Notes: generated by a model not told the origin, from the sequence alone. DNA of 64,000 bases from Arthrobacter sp. zg-Y919 (GCF_030142045.1 NZ_CP126242.1:2356001-2420000); one strand, 5' to 3'. Counted from the stretch's first letter, positions 10,279 to 20,112 are shown. Numbers and translations: made by a program.

Positions 10279-11091
10279 TCAGGAGCGGGAGAACTCGCTG
10301 GCTTCGCGCACCTGGTCCGGTGTCGGCCGCACCCCGGTGTAAAGCACGAACTGTTCCTCGGCCTGGATGGCGATGACTTCCGCCCCGGTGATCACCGGTT
10401 TCCCTGCGGTGCGGGCGGCAGTGATCAGCGGGGTTTCCGCGGGCAGCGCGACGACGTCGAACACCACCCGTGCGGCGGCCACGGCCTCGTTGCTGAAGGA
10501 CTGCACATCCTCGTCCTGTCCGGACATACCCAGCGGGGTCACGTTGATCAGCAGGTCCGCGGTGGAGGTGCCCGGCTCCGGCTGCCAGGCGAAGTCATAG
10601 AGGTCCGCGAGCGCCCGGCCGGCGGCCTCGTTACGGGCGACCACAGTGACGTCGGAGAACCCGGCGTCCCGCAGCGCGGCAGCCACAGCCTTGGCCATGC
10701 CGCCGGAACCGCGCATCAGCACCGAGTGCGTGGCCGGGACCCGGTGGTCCCGCAGCAGCCGGGCGATGGCGAGGTAGTCGGTGTTATAGGCGGTGAGCAC
10801 ACCGTCGTCGTTGACGATCGTGTTGACGGAGTCGATGGCTTTCGCGGACGGGTCCATCCGGTCCACGAGCGCAATCACGTCCTCCTTGTACGGCATGGAC
10901 ACGGCGCAGCCCCGGATCGGCAGGCCCCGCACGCCGGCAATGGCCTGCGCCAGGTCCGTGGGCGCGAACGCCTTGTAGACGTAGTTCAGGTCCAGCTGGT
11001 CATAGAGGTAGTTGTGGAAGCGCGTACCGATGTTGCTCGGCCGCGCGGCCAGGGAAATGCACAGGGTCATGTCTTTGTTCAGGATCGGCAT
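10279..11091 (-). CDS. shikimate dehydrogenase-like protein (HI0607/SdhL type)
   Basis: This is an NAD(P)-dependent oxidoreductase of the AroE fold. It matches the HI0607-like subgroup, whose N-terminus LCISLAARPSNIGTRFHNYL replaces the usual shikimate-binding Ser pair of AroE. The catalytic Lys (SMPYKED) and Asp (AYNTDYLA) are kept, as are the nucleotide loop GSGGMAKAV and the motif NVTPLGM. The start at 11091 (MPILNKDMTLC) is chosen by family fit; a GTG ten codons earlier is possible. Family members have weak shikimate activity in vitro and an unclear role. It stands alone. Confidence 0.82.
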   Translation of the reverse strand: MPILNKDMTLCISLAARPSNIGTRFHNYLYDQLDLNYVYKAFAPTDLAQAIAGVRGLPIRGCAVSMPYKEDVIALVDRMDPSAKAIDSVNTIVNDDGVLTAYNTDYLAIARLLRDHRVPATHSVLMRGSGGMAKAVAAALRDAGFSDVTVVARNEAAGRALADLYDFAWQPEPGTSTADLLINVTPLGMSGQDEDVQSFSNEAVAAARVVFDVVALPAETPLITAARTAGKPVITGAEVIAIQAEEQFVLYTGVRPTPDQVREASEFSRS

Positions 11092-11252
11092 TCCCCCATT
11101 ATGTCCGGACAGGGGCGCCACCTTCCGGTTTCAGTGCAGGTTACGGGCCGGGGACCGGCCCAGGCGCCTGCGGCTATAGGATTGGTGAGGTTCCCAACGC
11201 AAAGATGCGGGTCCGGGAACTGGAGTCAGCAACGCACAAAGCAGGAGACAGT

Positions 11253-12398
11253 TTGGAAATCGAGTTCGCCAAATCGGCCCAGTCAACCCTGGGAGTCGAG
11301 TGGGAACTGGCCCTTGTGGACGGCACCACCGGAGACCTGGTCTCCGTGGCGGATGAAGTCCTGCGCGGTGTGAACGTCAATGACCCGGCACTGCATGAAG
11401 ACGATGAGCATCCGCACATCAAGCAGGAACTGCTGGAAAACACCGTTGAGCTGGTGACCGGCATCTGCAGTACCGTAGCGGAGGCCAAGGCGGATCTGTC
11501 CCGCTCGCTCGCGGCGGTCCGGCGGGTCACGGACCCGATGGGCGTTGAACTGTTCTGCGCCGGCTCGCACCCCTTCAGCACCCCGCGTTCACAGCCGGTT
11601 ACGGACAAGGAGCGCTACGCCAAGCTCATCGACCGGACCCAGTGGTGGGGCCAGCAGATGCTCATTTACGGGGTGCACGTGCACGTGGGGCTGGACAGCC
11701 GCGACAAGGTCCTCCCCGTCCTGGATGGACTGGTGAACTACTTCCCGCATTTCCAGGCCCTCTCGGCGTCCTCCCCCTTCTGGTCCGGCGAGGACACCGG
11801 CTACGCCTCCCAGCGCGCCCTCATGTTCCAGCAGCTGCCCACTGCCGGGCTGCCGTTCCAGTTTGCGTCCTGGTCGGAATACGAGTCCTACGTGCAGGAC
11901 ATGTTCACCACCGGCGTCATCGATTCGATCAGTGAAATCCGCTGGGATATCCGGCCGGTACCCGGTCTGGGCACCATTGAAATGCGTGTCTGCGACGGGC
12001 TGGCGGATATCCGGGACGTGGGCGCAATCGCTGCGCTGACCCAGTGCCTCGTGCACGAGTTCTCCTCGATCATCGACGCCGGCGGCACCATCCCCACCAT
12101 GCCGCCCTGGCACGTCCAGGAAAACAAGTGGCGCGCTGCGCGGTACGGTCTCGAGGCGATCGTGATCCTGGACGCCGAGGGCAATGAAAAGCTCGTCACC
12201 GACCACCTGCTGGAGGACGTCCTGCCGCGCCTGGAAGCAGTGGCGGAGGAGCTGGGCTGCAGCGCCGAACTGGCCGATGTCCGGACCATCATTGAGCGCG
12301 GCGCCGGCTACCGGCAGCAGCGCCGGGTCGCGGCGGAAAACGACGGCGACCTGCGCGCGGTCGTGTTCGACGGCATCCGGCAGCTCCGCGGCGCCTGA
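11253..12398 (+). CDS. carboxylate-amine ligase, YbdK/GCS2 family
   Basis: This is an ATP-grasp-like ligase related to glutamate-cysteine ligase type 2, predicted to join a carboxylate (often glutamate) to an amine. It has 381 residues. The N-terminal block STLGVEWELAL and the core HPHIKQELLENTVEL carry the metal and substrate acids, and YGVHVHVGLDS and EIRWDIRP are family motifs. The TTG at 11253 is preferred because AGGAGA sits 6 bases upstream and the product then begins (M)EIEFAKS as in relatives; an ATG at 11205 lacks a ribosome site. Some members make weak gamma-glutamylcysteine, so the true product is open. Confidence 0.85.
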   Translation: MEIEFAKSAQSTLGVEWELALVDGTTGDLVSVADEVLRGVNVNDPALHEDDEHPHIKQELLENTVELVTGICSTVAEAKADLSRSLAAVRRVTDPMGVELFCAGSHPFSTPRSQPVTDKERYAKLIDRTQWWGQQMLIYGVHVHVGLDSRDKVLPVLDGLVNYFPHFQALSASSPFWSGEDTGYASQRALMFQQLPTAGLPFQFASWSEYESYVQDMFTTGVIDSISEIRWDIRPVPGLGTIEMRVCDGLADIRDVGAIAALTQCLVHEFSSIIDAGGTIPTMPPWHVQENKWRAARYGLEAIVILDAEGNEKLVTDHLLEDVLPRLEAVAEELGCSAELADVRTIIERGAGYRQQRRVAAENDGDLRAVVFDGIRQLRGA

Positions 12399-12420
12399 GC
12401 CTGCGGACAGAGCCACATAG

Positions 12421-12460
12421 GCCCCGGCGAACTGAACTGGTCCAAAACCAGCGCCGGGGC
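12421..12460. terminator. bidirectional hairpin between convergent genes
   Basis: The arms GCCCCGGCG (12421-12429) and CGCCGGGGC (12452-12460) enclose a second small stem (CTGG/CCAG). It lies between the plus-strand ligase gene and the minus-strand tsaD gene and can serve both. Confidence 0.75.
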
Positions 12461-12480
12461 CCTTCTGCATCTGCGGTGGG

Positions 12481-13563
12481 TCAGGCCCGGGCGGCCGCCA
12501 CGTGGATGCTGGTGACCGGCAGGGACGGATCCGTGCCGAAGCCGATCCCCGACGGTTCGCCGCCGGCCATCACCACCTGAGCGCCCAGCGCGGCGACCAT
12601 GGCGCCGTTGTCGGTGCACAGGGAAATCGGCGGGACCCGCAGTTTGATGCCCGCCGCAGCGCAGCGCTCCTCAGTCAGGGCCCGCAGCCGCGAGTTGGCA
12701 GCCACTCCCCCACCCAGGAGCAGGTTGGTGATGCCGTGCTCCGTGCAGGCCAGCACTGCCTTGGCGGTGATCACGTCCACTACCGCCTCCTGGAAGGACG
12801 CGGCAATGTCGGCAACCGGCAGGTCCTGGCCGGCAGCCTCGTACTGCTCCACGCAGCGGGCCACGGCGGTTTTGAGGCCGGAGAAGGACCAGTCGTAGCG
12901 GTGCGGCCCGGGAGCCTCCGCCGTGCCCATGTACTTAGGCTGGGTCAGCCCCCGCGGGAACCGGATGGCCTTGGGATTACCCTCGCGGGCCAGCCGGTCA
13001 ATGGCCGGTCCGCCGGGGTAGCCCAGGCCGAGGATGCGTGCCACCTTGTCATAGGCCTCCCCCGCGGCGTCGTCGATGGTTGACCCGAGGAGTTCCACGT
13101 CGCTGGTGAGGTCCGCAACCCGCAGGATCTCGGTGTGTCCGCCGGAGACCAGAAGCGCGCCGAGGTTGTCCGGCAGGGCGCCGCCGTCGAGCACGCCCAC
13201 GCCCACATGCGCCACCAGGTGGTTGATCGCGTAGAGCGGCTTGCCGGTGGCCAGGGCCAGGGCCTTGGCGGCGCTGACGCCCACCATCAGCGCACCGGAC
13301 AGGCCGGGGCCGGAGGTGACGGCAATTGCGTCCAGGTCGTCGAGCCGCACGCCTGCTTCGGCCAGGGCCGCCTGCAGGGCGGGAACCACTGCATCGAGGT
13401 GGGCACGGGAAGCGATCTCGGGAATCACGCCGCCGAACCGGACGTGTTCCTCCATGGAGGAAGAGACGGTGTTGGTCAGCAGCTCGGTGCCCCGGACGAT
13501 GCCAATGCCTGTCTCGTCGCAGGAGGATTCGATGCCGAGCACCAGGGGGTCGGTGCGGTTCAT
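12481..13563 (-). CDS. tsaD: tRNA N6-adenosine threonylcarbamoyltransferase
   Basis: TsaD transfers the threonylcarbamoyl group to A37 of ANN-decoding tRNAs, with TsaB and TsaE. The 360 residues show the ASKHA-type start [15 protein letters not shown], the metal-binding HxxxH in INHLVAHVG, and [10 protein letters not shown] and [14 protein letters not shown] blocks. It is the last gene of the operon and overlaps rimI by four bases (ATGA). The tsaE-tsaB-rimI-tsaD grouping is common in bacteria and fits a shared role in tRNA and ribosome maturation. Confidence 0.97.
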   Translation of the reverse strand: MNRTDPLVLGIESSCDETGIGIVRGTELLTNTVSSSMEEHVRFGGVIPEIASRAHLDAVVPALQAALAEAGVRLDDLDAIAVTSGPGLSGALMVGVSAAKALALATGKPLYAINHLVAHVGVGVLDGGALPDNLGALLVSGGHTEILRVADLTSDVELLGSTIDDAAGEAYDKVARILGLGYPGGPAIDRLAREGNPKAIRFPRGLTQPKYMGTAEAPGPHRYDWSFSGLKTAVARCVEQYEAAGQDLPVADIAASFQEAVVDVITAKAVLACTEHGITNLLLGGGVAANSRLRALTEERCAAAGIKLRVPPISLCTDNGAMVAALGAQVVMAGGEPSGIGFGTDPSLPVTSIHVAAARA

Positions 13564-14078
13564 TTACTGTCCTTCGTTTCTGGTGCAGTCACGGCCGCCG
13601 TCGGCGCTCCCGACCAGCCTGCCAGGGGCAGGCGCATGATCAGGGCGGAGGCGCCGTCGCGGTAATAGCGCGGCCGGACGTGGATCTGTTCAAAGCCGAA
13701 CCAGCGGTACAGTCGCTGGGCGCGCGGATTGTCGTCGCGTACTTCCAGCAGTACGTCCTCCGCGCCGCGCCGTTTAGCCTCATCCACCAGGATGGCGAGC
13801 AGCCGCGAGCCGATGCCCGCACCCTCGTTTTCGGGGACGACGGCGATGGTCTGGACGTCGGCGATGGGCAGCACGCACATCAGGCCGGCATAACCGATGA
13901 CGGTTCCGGCGGGATCCACCGCCACGTAGTAGGACCGGGTGGAGGTCTGCGCCAGCTCATCGTGGAACATCTGCAGCGGCCACGCGTCGACGGGAAACAG
14001 CCTGCGCTCCAGGGCATCCACGGCGGGAATGTCCCCGGCGTCCATGGGCCGGATGCGCACGTTCTCCGCGGCGGTCAC
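13560..14078 (-). CDS. rimI: ribosomal protein S18-alanine N-acetyltransferase
   Basis: This GNAT-fold enzyme acetylates an N-terminal Ala, classically that of ribosomal protein S18. The 172 residues contain the acetyl-CoA loop [15 protein letters not shown] and the C-terminal motif [16 protein letters not shown] typical of RimI. It overlaps both tsaB and tsaD by four bases each (ATGA). The RimI assignment rests on the motifs and on the tsa context. Confidence 0.93.
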   Translation of the reverse strand: MTAAENVRIRPMDAGDIPAVDALERRLFPVDAWPLQMFHDELAQTSTRSYYVAVDPAGTVIGYAGLMCVLPIADVQTIAVVPENEGAGIGSRLLAILVDEAKRRGAEDVLLEVRDDNPRAQRLYRWFGFEQIHVRPRYYRDGASALIMRLPLAGWSGAPTAAVTAPETKDSK

Positions 14079-14752
14079 AGGGCGCGCTTCCGCGGGCCGG
14101 GGACCTTGGCGTCGGACTCGCGCAGGTACAGCGGGGTGCTGGGCAGCAGCGGCAGGCCGCGGACCAGGCGGGCGGCGGCGGTGCGCCCCAGTGCTTCGGC
14201 CGTCGGCTGGGCAGCGGAGAAACCCTCCACGGCGTGCAGGATCCCGGAGTACAGGCCGGCACCGGCGCCGTAGACCGGCAGGGCCGGGACCTCAACCGGG
14301 TCGCTCACGTGCGGCCCGTCCAGCAGTTCGGGGGTTCCGCCGGTGCTGCGGTAGGCGGCCCAGTACACCTCTTTGCGGCGGGCATCAGTGGCAACGGCGA
14401 ATTCGTCGATGCCCAGGCGCCAGGCATCCAGGGCCGCGTCCACCGCAAGGGCATCCAGGCTCATCACCCCGTGCAGCGGTTTGTCCCAGGCGAACGCCAG
14501 GGTCCGGGCCGTGGCGATTCCGGCGCGGAGTCCGGTGAAGGGACCGGGGCCCACCCCTACGACCACCGCGTCCAGGTCCGTCCCGGCAACCCCTGCCTCG
14601 GCCAGCAGGCCGGCGATTCCGGGGGCGAGCACTTCGGCGTGGGAGCGGGTGTCCTCGGTGGCGAAGGACGCCAGGGTCTCTCCGTCCCCGTTGAGCAGAG
14701 CCGCACTGGCTATGGCGGAGGTATCAATGGAGAGAATCAGCACGGTGTCCAT
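14075..14752 (-). CDS. tsaB: tRNA threonylcarbamoyladenosine biosynthesis protein TsaB
   Basis: TsaB is the non-catalytic partner that stabilises TsaD in t6A synthesis. Of 225 residues, the start MDTVLILSIDTSAIASAALL is the family hallmark, and VVVGVGPGPFTGLRAGIATA is strongly conserved. A longer frame from 15058 lies inside tsaE and is rejected. It begins 48 bases after tsaE and overlaps rimI by four bases. Confidence 0.96.
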   Translation of the reverse strand: MDTVLILSIDTSAIASAALLNGDGETLASFATEDTRSHAEVLAPGIAGLLAEAGVAGTDLDAVVVGVGPGPFTGLRAGIATARTLAFAWDKPLHGVMSLDALAVDAALDAWRLGIDEFAVATDARRKEVYWAAYRSTGGTPELLDGPHVSDPVEVPALPVYGAGAGLYSGILHAVEGFSAAQPTAEALGRTAAARLVRGLPLLPSTPLYLRESDAKVPGPRKRAL

Positions 14753-14799
14753 TCTACGGCGCTGTCCCCGGACCCGTTTTCCGGGCAGCGCCGCCGGGT

Positions 14800-15405
14800 T
14801 CAGCCCAGGTCCGGTGCCTGCTGCCAGCGCGGACCGTAGCCCGCCAGGTGGATGGTGCGTTCCTCGTCCGTGTCTTCCGCAGAGAAGTCCGTGGAGAAGT
14901 CTGTAGCCGGAATGGTTCCGGCACGGGGCTCCTGGTCCGGTGTGGAGTTCCCACCCGGGGTGTCTGCGCTGCCCGGAGCGGACTGTCCGCCCACGGCCCG
15001 GATGAGCGTGATTTCCAGGCGGCTGTCGGAGAGGTGCTCCACCAGTCCCCGGCCCCACTCGACCACCGTGACGGAACGGTCCATGGAGGCTTCGAGGTCA
15101 ATGTCGTCAACCTCGCCCTCGGAACCGAGCCGGTACGCATCCACGTGGATGAGGTCCGGTCCGGAGCCCAGGTTGGGGTGCTCCCGGACCAGGACGAAGG
15201 TGGGCGAAATGATGCCCGGCCGTACGCCCAGCCCGGCGCCGAGTCCCTGTGTGAAGGTGGTTTTTCCGGCACCGAGTTCGCCCGTCAGCAGCAGCAGGTC
15301 GCCGCGGCGCAGGATGCCGCCGAGGCGTTCGGCTAGCGCCTGCGTCTCTTCGGCGCCGGCAGTCCGGTATTCGGCTTCCCAGGCTGGTGTGTCGGTGACC
15401 GTCAC
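14800..15405 (-). CDS. tsaE: t6A biosynthesis ATPase TsaE with extended C-terminal part
   Basis: TsaE is the ATPase that drives turnover of the t6A-forming TsaB-TsaD complex. The 201 residues show Walker A GELGAGKTTFTQG (about 42-54), SPTFVLV and HVDAYRLG, all family motifs. The usual core ends near residue 140. A Ser/Thr/Pro/acid-rich stretch of about 45 residues follows, then a short conserved-looking end (RTIHLAGYGPRW). The insert is probably disordered. The gene overlaps alr by four bases. Confidence 0.95.
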   Translation of the reverse strand: MTVTDTPAWEAEYRTAGAEETQALAERLGGILRRGDLLLLTGELGAGKTTFTQGLGAGLGVRPGIISPTFVLVREHPNLGSGPDLIHVDAYRLGSEGEVDDIDLEASMDRSVTVVEWGRGLVEHLSDSRLEITLIRAVGGQSAPGSADTPGGNSTPDQEPRAGTIPATDFSTDFSAEDTDEERTIHLAGYGPRWQQAPDLG

Positions 15406-16682
15406 GGGGCTTCTACCGCCTGTGCTGTCTGCGGCTCCGGGTCCGTGGCGCCTTCCGGTGCCGTACTACTTTCCGGCGCCGCTTCCAGGGCAATGGGCAG
15501 CCCTTCGGTGTCCCCGGTCCCGCCGCGGGGTTCGCTGTCGATGTAGGTGCGGGGGACGCGGCCGCCGATCCTGCTGATGATCTCGTAGTTGATGCTGCCG
15601 GCTGCGGAGGCCCACTCGTCGACGCTTGGCCGGCCCTCGCCGCCGAAGAGGACGGCTTCCCGTCCCACGAGCGAGTCCGGGGTACCGGCGATGCCGGTCC
15701 GGTGCAGGTCAATCACCATCTGGTCCATGGCAACGCGTCCCACCACCGGGTACACCTGCCCATCCACCTGCACCGGACCGCCGGTGGCGACGCGCGGGAT
15801 ACCGTCGGCGTACCCCAGTGGGATGAGGGCCAGGGTTGTCCGCTCCTGAGTCCGGTAATGCAGGCCATAGGAAACACCCTGGTCGGCAGGTACTTCCTTG
15901 CAGGCCGCAATGGTGGTCTTCACAGTCATGGCCGGCTTCAGGCCCAGTTCCGCCGAGCTCTGTCCGGCAAAAGGCGAGAGCCCGTATATGCCCAGTCCAA
16001 TCCGCACCAGGTCAAAGTGTGCATCGGGACGGGAGAGGGCTCCGGGGGTGTTCGCGATATGCCGCACCTCGCGGTCCACACCCGCGTCTTCGGCAACCGC
16101 GACAGCGTCACGGAACTTCCGCAGCTGCTCATCGGTTTCCGGACGGTGTGGTTCATCCGCTACGGCAAAGTGGGAGAAGATCCCCACAACCCGCAGCAGG
16201 CCTTCTTCCTGGTAGGCCAGCGCCCTGCCGACGAAGGCTTCCCAAAGGTCTTCCGGGCAGCCGTTGCGGCCCAGTCCGGTGTCGATCTTCAGGTGTACGC
16301 GGGCGGGCATTTCCAGTTCCCGGGCGGCCGCGACCACCTCTTCCAGATCCCAGCCGGAAACCCCCAGATCCACGTTGGCCCGGATGGCTTCGCCGAATTC
16401 CGCCTCACGGGTATGCAGCCAGGCAAGGACGGGTTCGGTGATGCCGGCCGAGCGGAGCGCCAGTGCTTCACTGATGTGCGCCACACCCAGCCAGGCGGCA
16501 CCGGCGGAGACCGCTGCCCGCGCAGTCTCCACCGCGCCGTGGCCGTAGGCATCCGCTTTGACCACCGCCATAACGCGGGCGGGGCTGACCACATGGGCCA
16601 GGTGGCGGACATTGTGCCGGATGGCAGCCAGGTCGATGACGGCGGAACGCTCGGCCGGCGGCGGGAATTCAGGGTAGTTCAC
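15402..16682 (-). CDS. alr: alanine racemase
   Basis: This PLP enzyme makes D-alanine for peptidoglycan. The 426 residues contain the lysine motif VMAVVKADAYGHG (aldimine Lys near residue 43) and the C-terminal catalytic region with LIPLGYADGIPR and GRVAMDQMVIDL. The core ends near residue 380 (IGGRVPRTYID). A further 45 residues rich in Glu, Pro, Thr and Ala form an extra tail. It lies in an operon with the t6A genes and overlaps both neighbours by four bases. Confidence 0.97.
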   Translation of the reverse strand: MNYPEFPPPAERSAVIDLAAIRHNVRHLAHVVSPARVMAVVKADAYGHGAVETARAAVSAGAAWLGVAHISEALALRSAGITEPVLAWLHTREAEFGEAIRANVDLGVSGWDLEEVVAAARELEMPARVHLKIDTGLGRNGCPEDLWEAFVGRALAYQEEGLLRVVGIFSHFAVADEPHRPETDEQLRKFRDAVAVAEDAGVDREVRHIANTPGALSRPDAHFDLVRIGLGIYGLSPFAGQSSAELGLKPAMTVKTTIAACKEVPADQGVSYGLHYRTQERTTLALIPLGYADGIPRVATGGPVQVDGQVYPVVGRVAMDQMVIDLHRTGIAGTPDSLVGREAVLFGGEGRPSVDEWASAAGSINYEIISRIGGRVPRTYIDSEPRGGTGDTEGLPIALEAAPESSTAPEGATDPEPQTAQAVEAP

Positions 16683-17203
16683 GAACCTATTGTTTCACTC
16701 CTGCCAGCCGCCAGGGTGCGGTACATGATGTGCAGTCCGGTGAACCCCTCGGTTGGATGCCGGAAGGCTTCGGGCACCGTGGCAAGGATGCCGAACCCGA
16801 GGGACTGCCACAGCCCCACCGCCCGCGTGTTGGTTTCCACCACGGCGTTGAACTGCATCGACCGGTAGCCCCGGCGCGCAGCCTCGTCCAGGACATGTTC
16901 CGCCAGGGCCCTGGCGATGCCCTGTCCGCTGAACTGCGGGGCGGTCATGAAGGACGCGTTGGCAACGTGGCTGCCGTTCCCGGACCGGTTGGGGTGCAGC
17001 TGTGCGGTGCCTGCCACCACGCCGTCCTTTTCGGCGACGAACACCACCGTGGGGGCAGGCTCCAGCCACAGCTGCCGGGCCTGCTCCCCGGTGGTTCCGG
17101 TATCCCAGCAGTACGTTTCCCCGGCACGCACAATGGGCTCCATCAGGGACCAGATGGCCGGCCAGTCAGCGGCGCGGGCCTCCCGGATGGCCAGTGCGGC
17201 CAT
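16679..17203 (-). CDS. GNAT-family N-acetyltransferase
   Basis: This is a predicted acetyl-CoA-dependent acetyltransferase of 174 residues. It contains the acetyl-CoA loop FSGQGIARALAEHVL and the motif NTRAVGLWQSLGFGIL. It resembles amino-acid or phosphinothricin-type acetyltransferases, but the acceptor cannot be told. Its ATG follows the aldo/keto reductase stop directly (TAA then ATG) and its stop overlaps the alr start, so it is co-translated with the operon. Confidence 0.82.
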   Translation of the reverse strand: MAALAIREARAADWPAIWSLMEPIVRAGETYCWDTGTTGEQARQLWLEPAPTVVFVAEKDGVVAGTAQLHPNRSGNGSHVANASFMTAPQFSGQGIARALAEHVLDEAARRGYRSMQFNAVVETNTRAVGLWQSLGFGILATVPEAFRHPTEGFTGLHIMYRTLAAGRSETIGS

Positions 17204-18250
17204 TTACGCCTCGAGGGCTGCGGCCCACAGGTTGATCTTGGAATCGACCGCGAATTCGTCGATGCGGCGCAGTTCATCCGCGGAGAACTCCAGGTTGTTC
17301 ACTGCTGCGAGTGAATCCTCCAGCTGCTTCACGCTCGAGGCGCCGATGAGGGCGGAGGTGATGGATGCGGTCCCGGGCCGGGTGCGCAGGACCCAGGCGA
17401 TGGCCATCTGGGCCAGGCTCTGGCCGCGGGACTCGGCGATGCCGTTCAGGCCGCGTACCCGTTCCAGGTTCTCCTCCGAGAGCTGGGACTGGTCCAGGGA
17501 CTTTCCGGCGGCTGCGCGGGAGTCCTCCGGCACACCGTTGAGGTATTTGTTGGTCAGCAGGCCCTGCGCCAGGGGCGAGAAGGCAATGGAACCGGCTCCC
17601 ACTTCATCCAGGGCGGCGAAGAGGTCCGGTTCGCCGTCCTCCACCCAGCGGTTGAGCATGGAGTACGACGGCTGGTGGATCAGCAGCGGGGTGCCCATTT
17701 CGCGCAGGATCCGGGCCGCCTCGATCGTTTTTTCCGGGGAGTAGGACGAGATGCCGGCGTACAGGGCACGGCCCGACCGCACGGCGGTGTCCAGTGCACC
17801 CATGGTCTCCTCCAGCGGGGTTTCCGGATCCGGACGGTGGCTGTAGAAAATGTCGACGTAGTCCAGGCCCATGCGTTCCAGGGACTGGTCCAGGGAGGAA
17901 AGCAGGTACTTGCGGGATCCCCAGTTGCCGTACGGGCCCGGCCACATGTCGTAGCCGGCCTTGCTGGAAATCACCAGCTGGTCGCGGTACGGACGGAAAT
18001 CGTCGCGGAAGTGCCGGCCGAAGTTGGTTTCGGCGGAGCCGTAGGGCGGGCCGTAGTTGTTCGCCAGGTCAAAGTGGGTGACGCCCAGGTCGAAGGCCCG
18101 GCGCAGGATGGCGCGCTGCGTCTCGAAGGGCTTGTCATCACCAAAGTTGTGCCAGAGTCCCAGCGAGACTGCCGGGAGCTGGAGCCCGCTCTGTCCGACG
18201 CGCCGGTAGGGCATGGATTCGTATCGGTTTTCCGCAGCAACATAAGTCAT
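17204..18250 (-). CDS. aldo/keto reductase, YghZ (L-glyceraldehyde 3-phosphate reductase) type
   Basis: This NADPH-dependent reductase probably detoxifies L-glyceraldehyde 3-phosphate or similar carbonyls. The 348 residues align closely to E. coli YghZ from the N-terminus (NRYESMPYRRVGQSGLQLP). They keep SLGLWHNFGDD, the catalytic Tyr region HFDLANNYGPPYGSAE, the Lys region VISSKAGYDMWPGPYG and IGASSVKQLEDSL. It is the first gene of the alr-tsa operon. No ribosome site precedes the ATG, and a promoter-like pair ends three bases before it, so the message may be leaderless. Confidence 0.9.
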   Translation of the reverse strand: MTYVAAENRYESMPYRRVGQSGLQLPAVSLGLWHNFGDDKPFETQRAILRRAFDLGVTHFDLANNYGPPYGSAETNFGRHFRDDFRPYRDQLVISSKAGYDMWPGPYGNWGSRKYLLSSLDQSLERMGLDYVDIFYSHRPDPETPLEETMGALDTAVRSGRALYAGISSYSPEKTIEAARILREMGTPLLIHQPSYSMLNRWVEDGEPDLFAALDEVGAGSIAFSPLAQGLLTNKYLNGVPEDSRAAAGKSLDQSQLSEENLERVRGLNGIAESRGQSLAQMAIAWVLRTRPGTASITSALIGASSVKQLEDSLAAVNNLEFSADELRRIDEFAVDSKINLWAAALEA

Positions 18251-18253
18251 GGC

Positions 18254-18281
18254 ACCATACTGCCACTGTTGCGTGGGTCAC
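18254..18281 (-). promoter_or_regulatory. possible promoter for the AKR-alr-tsa operon
   Basis: On the minus strand GTGACC (18276-18281) and TATGGT (18254-18259) are 16 bases apart, immediately upstream of the ATG at 18250. If used, the start of transcription would fall on or next to the start codon. Confidence 0.4.
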
Positions 18282-18313
18282 CGCTCGGGCCTGCCCTGCA
18301 GGGCGTTAAAGCC

Positions 18314-18353
18314 GGACCGGCCGGGACAGGCTGATGCCCGTCCCGGCCGGTCC
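18314..18353 (-). terminator. terminator of the treXYZ operon
   Basis: A perfect 14-bp stem (18314-18327 with 18340-18353, GGACCGGCCGGGAC and its complement) has a 12-base loop. On the minus strand it starts 16 bases after the treZ stop and is followed by GGCTTTAA. It also separates the trehalose operon from the promoter of the next operon. Confidence 0.85.
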
Positions 18354-18369
18354 TGCGGCTTGGGGTGAC

Positions 18370-20112
18370 TTAACCGGCCAGGATGGCCGCGCCGTACGCG
18401 GGCAGCTGCACGGCGTCGCCGTAAAGCTCCACCGGTACGGTTTCCAGCAGGACTTCCGCCTGCTTACCGAACGGAAGCGGCACTTCCCGGGGCGTGTCGG
18501 CGAAGTTCATCGCCACTGCCGTGGACCCCCGCCGCATCACCAGCCAGCGTCCCACCTCGTCATACTCCACCTGGACGTTACGCAGGTCCGGGTCCATCAG
18601 GTCGGGGGTGTCCCGGCGCAGCGTCAGGAGCCTGCGGTACAGGTCCAGCAGCCGGCCGTGGTCACCTTCCTCCACCTCGGACCAGTCCAGCTTCGAGTTG
18701 GTGAAGGTCGTCGGGTCCTGCGGATTGGGCACCGTGTCCGGGTCCCAGCCCATCCGTTCGAATTCCTTCAGCCGACCCTCCGCCGTGGCCTTCCCCAGCT
18801 CGGGTTCCGGATGCGAGGTGAAGAACTGCCAAGGCGTGGAGGCCCCGAATTCCTCACCCATAAAGAGCATGGGGGTGAACGGTGAGGCCAGGCTCAGCAC
18901 CGCGCCGAGGGCCAGCTGCTCGTAGCCCAGGGCCGCACTCAGCCGGTCGCCCGCGGCACGGTTGCCGATCTGGTCGTGGTTCTGGATGGCCGTCACCAGC
19001 TGGCGGGCCGTCACCTGCTCCTTGTCCAGGGGACGGCCGTGGCCGCGTTCCCGGAAGGAGGAGAACGTTCCGTTGTGGAAGAAGCCTTCCTGCAGCACCT
19101 TTGCGAGGGCCTCGATGGAATCGAAGTCCTCGTAGTAGCCGCCGTTTTCGCCCGTCAGGTTGGTGTGGGCGGCATGGTGGAAGTCATCGGACCACTGGCC
19201 GGCGAGGCCGTAGCCGTTGACGCTGCGCGGGGTGATGAGCCGGGGATTGTTCAAATCCGACTCCGCGATCAGGAACAGCGGCTTGTCCAGGGCCTCGGCG
19301 CACTGATCCGTCGCGGCGGCGATCTCCTCCAGGATGTGCACGGCCCGTTCATCGTGCAGGGCGTGAACTGCATCCAGGCGCAGTCCGTCCACGTGGTAGT
19401 CGCGGAACCACATCAGGACGTTGTCCACGATGTACTCGCGGACGGTGTCGGAGAGCGGTCCGTCCAGGTTTACCGAGTCACCCCAGGTGTTCGACTTCCC
19501 CTCCGTGAGGTAGGGGCCGAACATCGGGAGGTAGTTGCCGCTGGGGCCGAGGTGGTTGTAGACAACGTCCTGGATCACGCCCAGGCCGGCCTGGTGTGCG
19601 GCGTCCACAAACCGCTGGTAGGCCTCCGGCCCGCCGTAGGTCTCCTGCACCGCGTACCAGAGCACTCCGTCGTAACCCCAGTTGTGGGTTCCGTTGAAGG
19701 CGTTCACCGGCAGCAGTTCGACATAGCGGACCCCCAGGTCCACCAGGTAGTCCAGCCGGCCGATCGCCGCGTCCAGCGTTCCCTCGGGAGTGAAGGTCCC
19801 GACGTGCATCTCGTAGATCGCGCTGCCGTCGAGCCCCGGCGAGACCCATCCGGAGTCGTTCCACTGGTGCAGGTCCGGGTCAAAGGTCCGCGAGAGTGCA
19901 TGTACTCCCCCGGGCTGCCGCCGGGACCGGGGGTCCGGCACCGGCGTCTCGGCGTCGTCAATGAGGTACCCGTAGTCAATGTCCTCGGTGAGTTCGGCGT
20001 GCTGGGCGTGCCACCAGCCGTTCTCTCCACGGGTCATGGACAGGCGCCGGCCGTCGGCCAGCAGTGTCATGGTGCCGGCTTTCGGTGCCCACACGTCAAA
20101 GTCGGTCCTCAT
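18370..20112 (-). CDS. treZ: malto-oligosyltrehalose trehalohydrolase
   Basis: TreZ cuts trehalose from the end of the maltooligosyl-trehalose made by TreY. The 580 residues have an N-terminal beta domain ([17 protein letters not shown]) and a GH13 barrel with [14 protein letters not shown]. The nucleophile Asp is in [10 protein letters not shown], the acid Glu in FLIAESD and the third acid in [12 protein letters not shown]. It is the last gene of the operon and overlaps treY by four bases (ATGA). Confidence 0.97.
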   Translation of the reverse strand: MRTDFDVWAPKAGTMTLLADGRRLSMTRGENGWWHAQHAELTEDIDYGYLIDDAETPVPDPRSRRQPGGVHALSRTFDPDLHQWNDSGWVSPGLDGSAIYEMHVGTFTPEGTLDAAIGRLDYLVDLGVRYVELLPVNAFNGTHNWGYDGVLWYAVQETYGGPEAYQRFVDAAHQAGLGVIQDVVYNHLGPSGNYLPMFGPYLTEGKSNTWGDSVNLDGPLSDTVREYIVDNVLMWFRDYHVDGLRLDAVHALHDERAVHILEEIAAATDQCAEALDKPLFLIAESDLNNPRLITPRSVNGYGLAGQWSDDFHHAAHTNLTGENGGYYEDFDSIEALAKVLQEGFFHNGTFSSFRERGHGRPLDKEQVTARQLVTAIQNHDQIGNRAAGDRLSAALGYEQLALGAVLSLASPFTPMLFMGEEFGASTPWQFFTSHPEPELGKATAEGRLKEFERMGWDPDTVPNPQDPTTFTNSKLDWSEVEEGDHGRLLDLYRRLLTLRRDTPDLMDPDLRNVQVEYDEVGRWLVMRRGSTAVAMNFADTPREVPLPFGKQAEVLLETVPVELYGDAVQLPAYGAAILAG

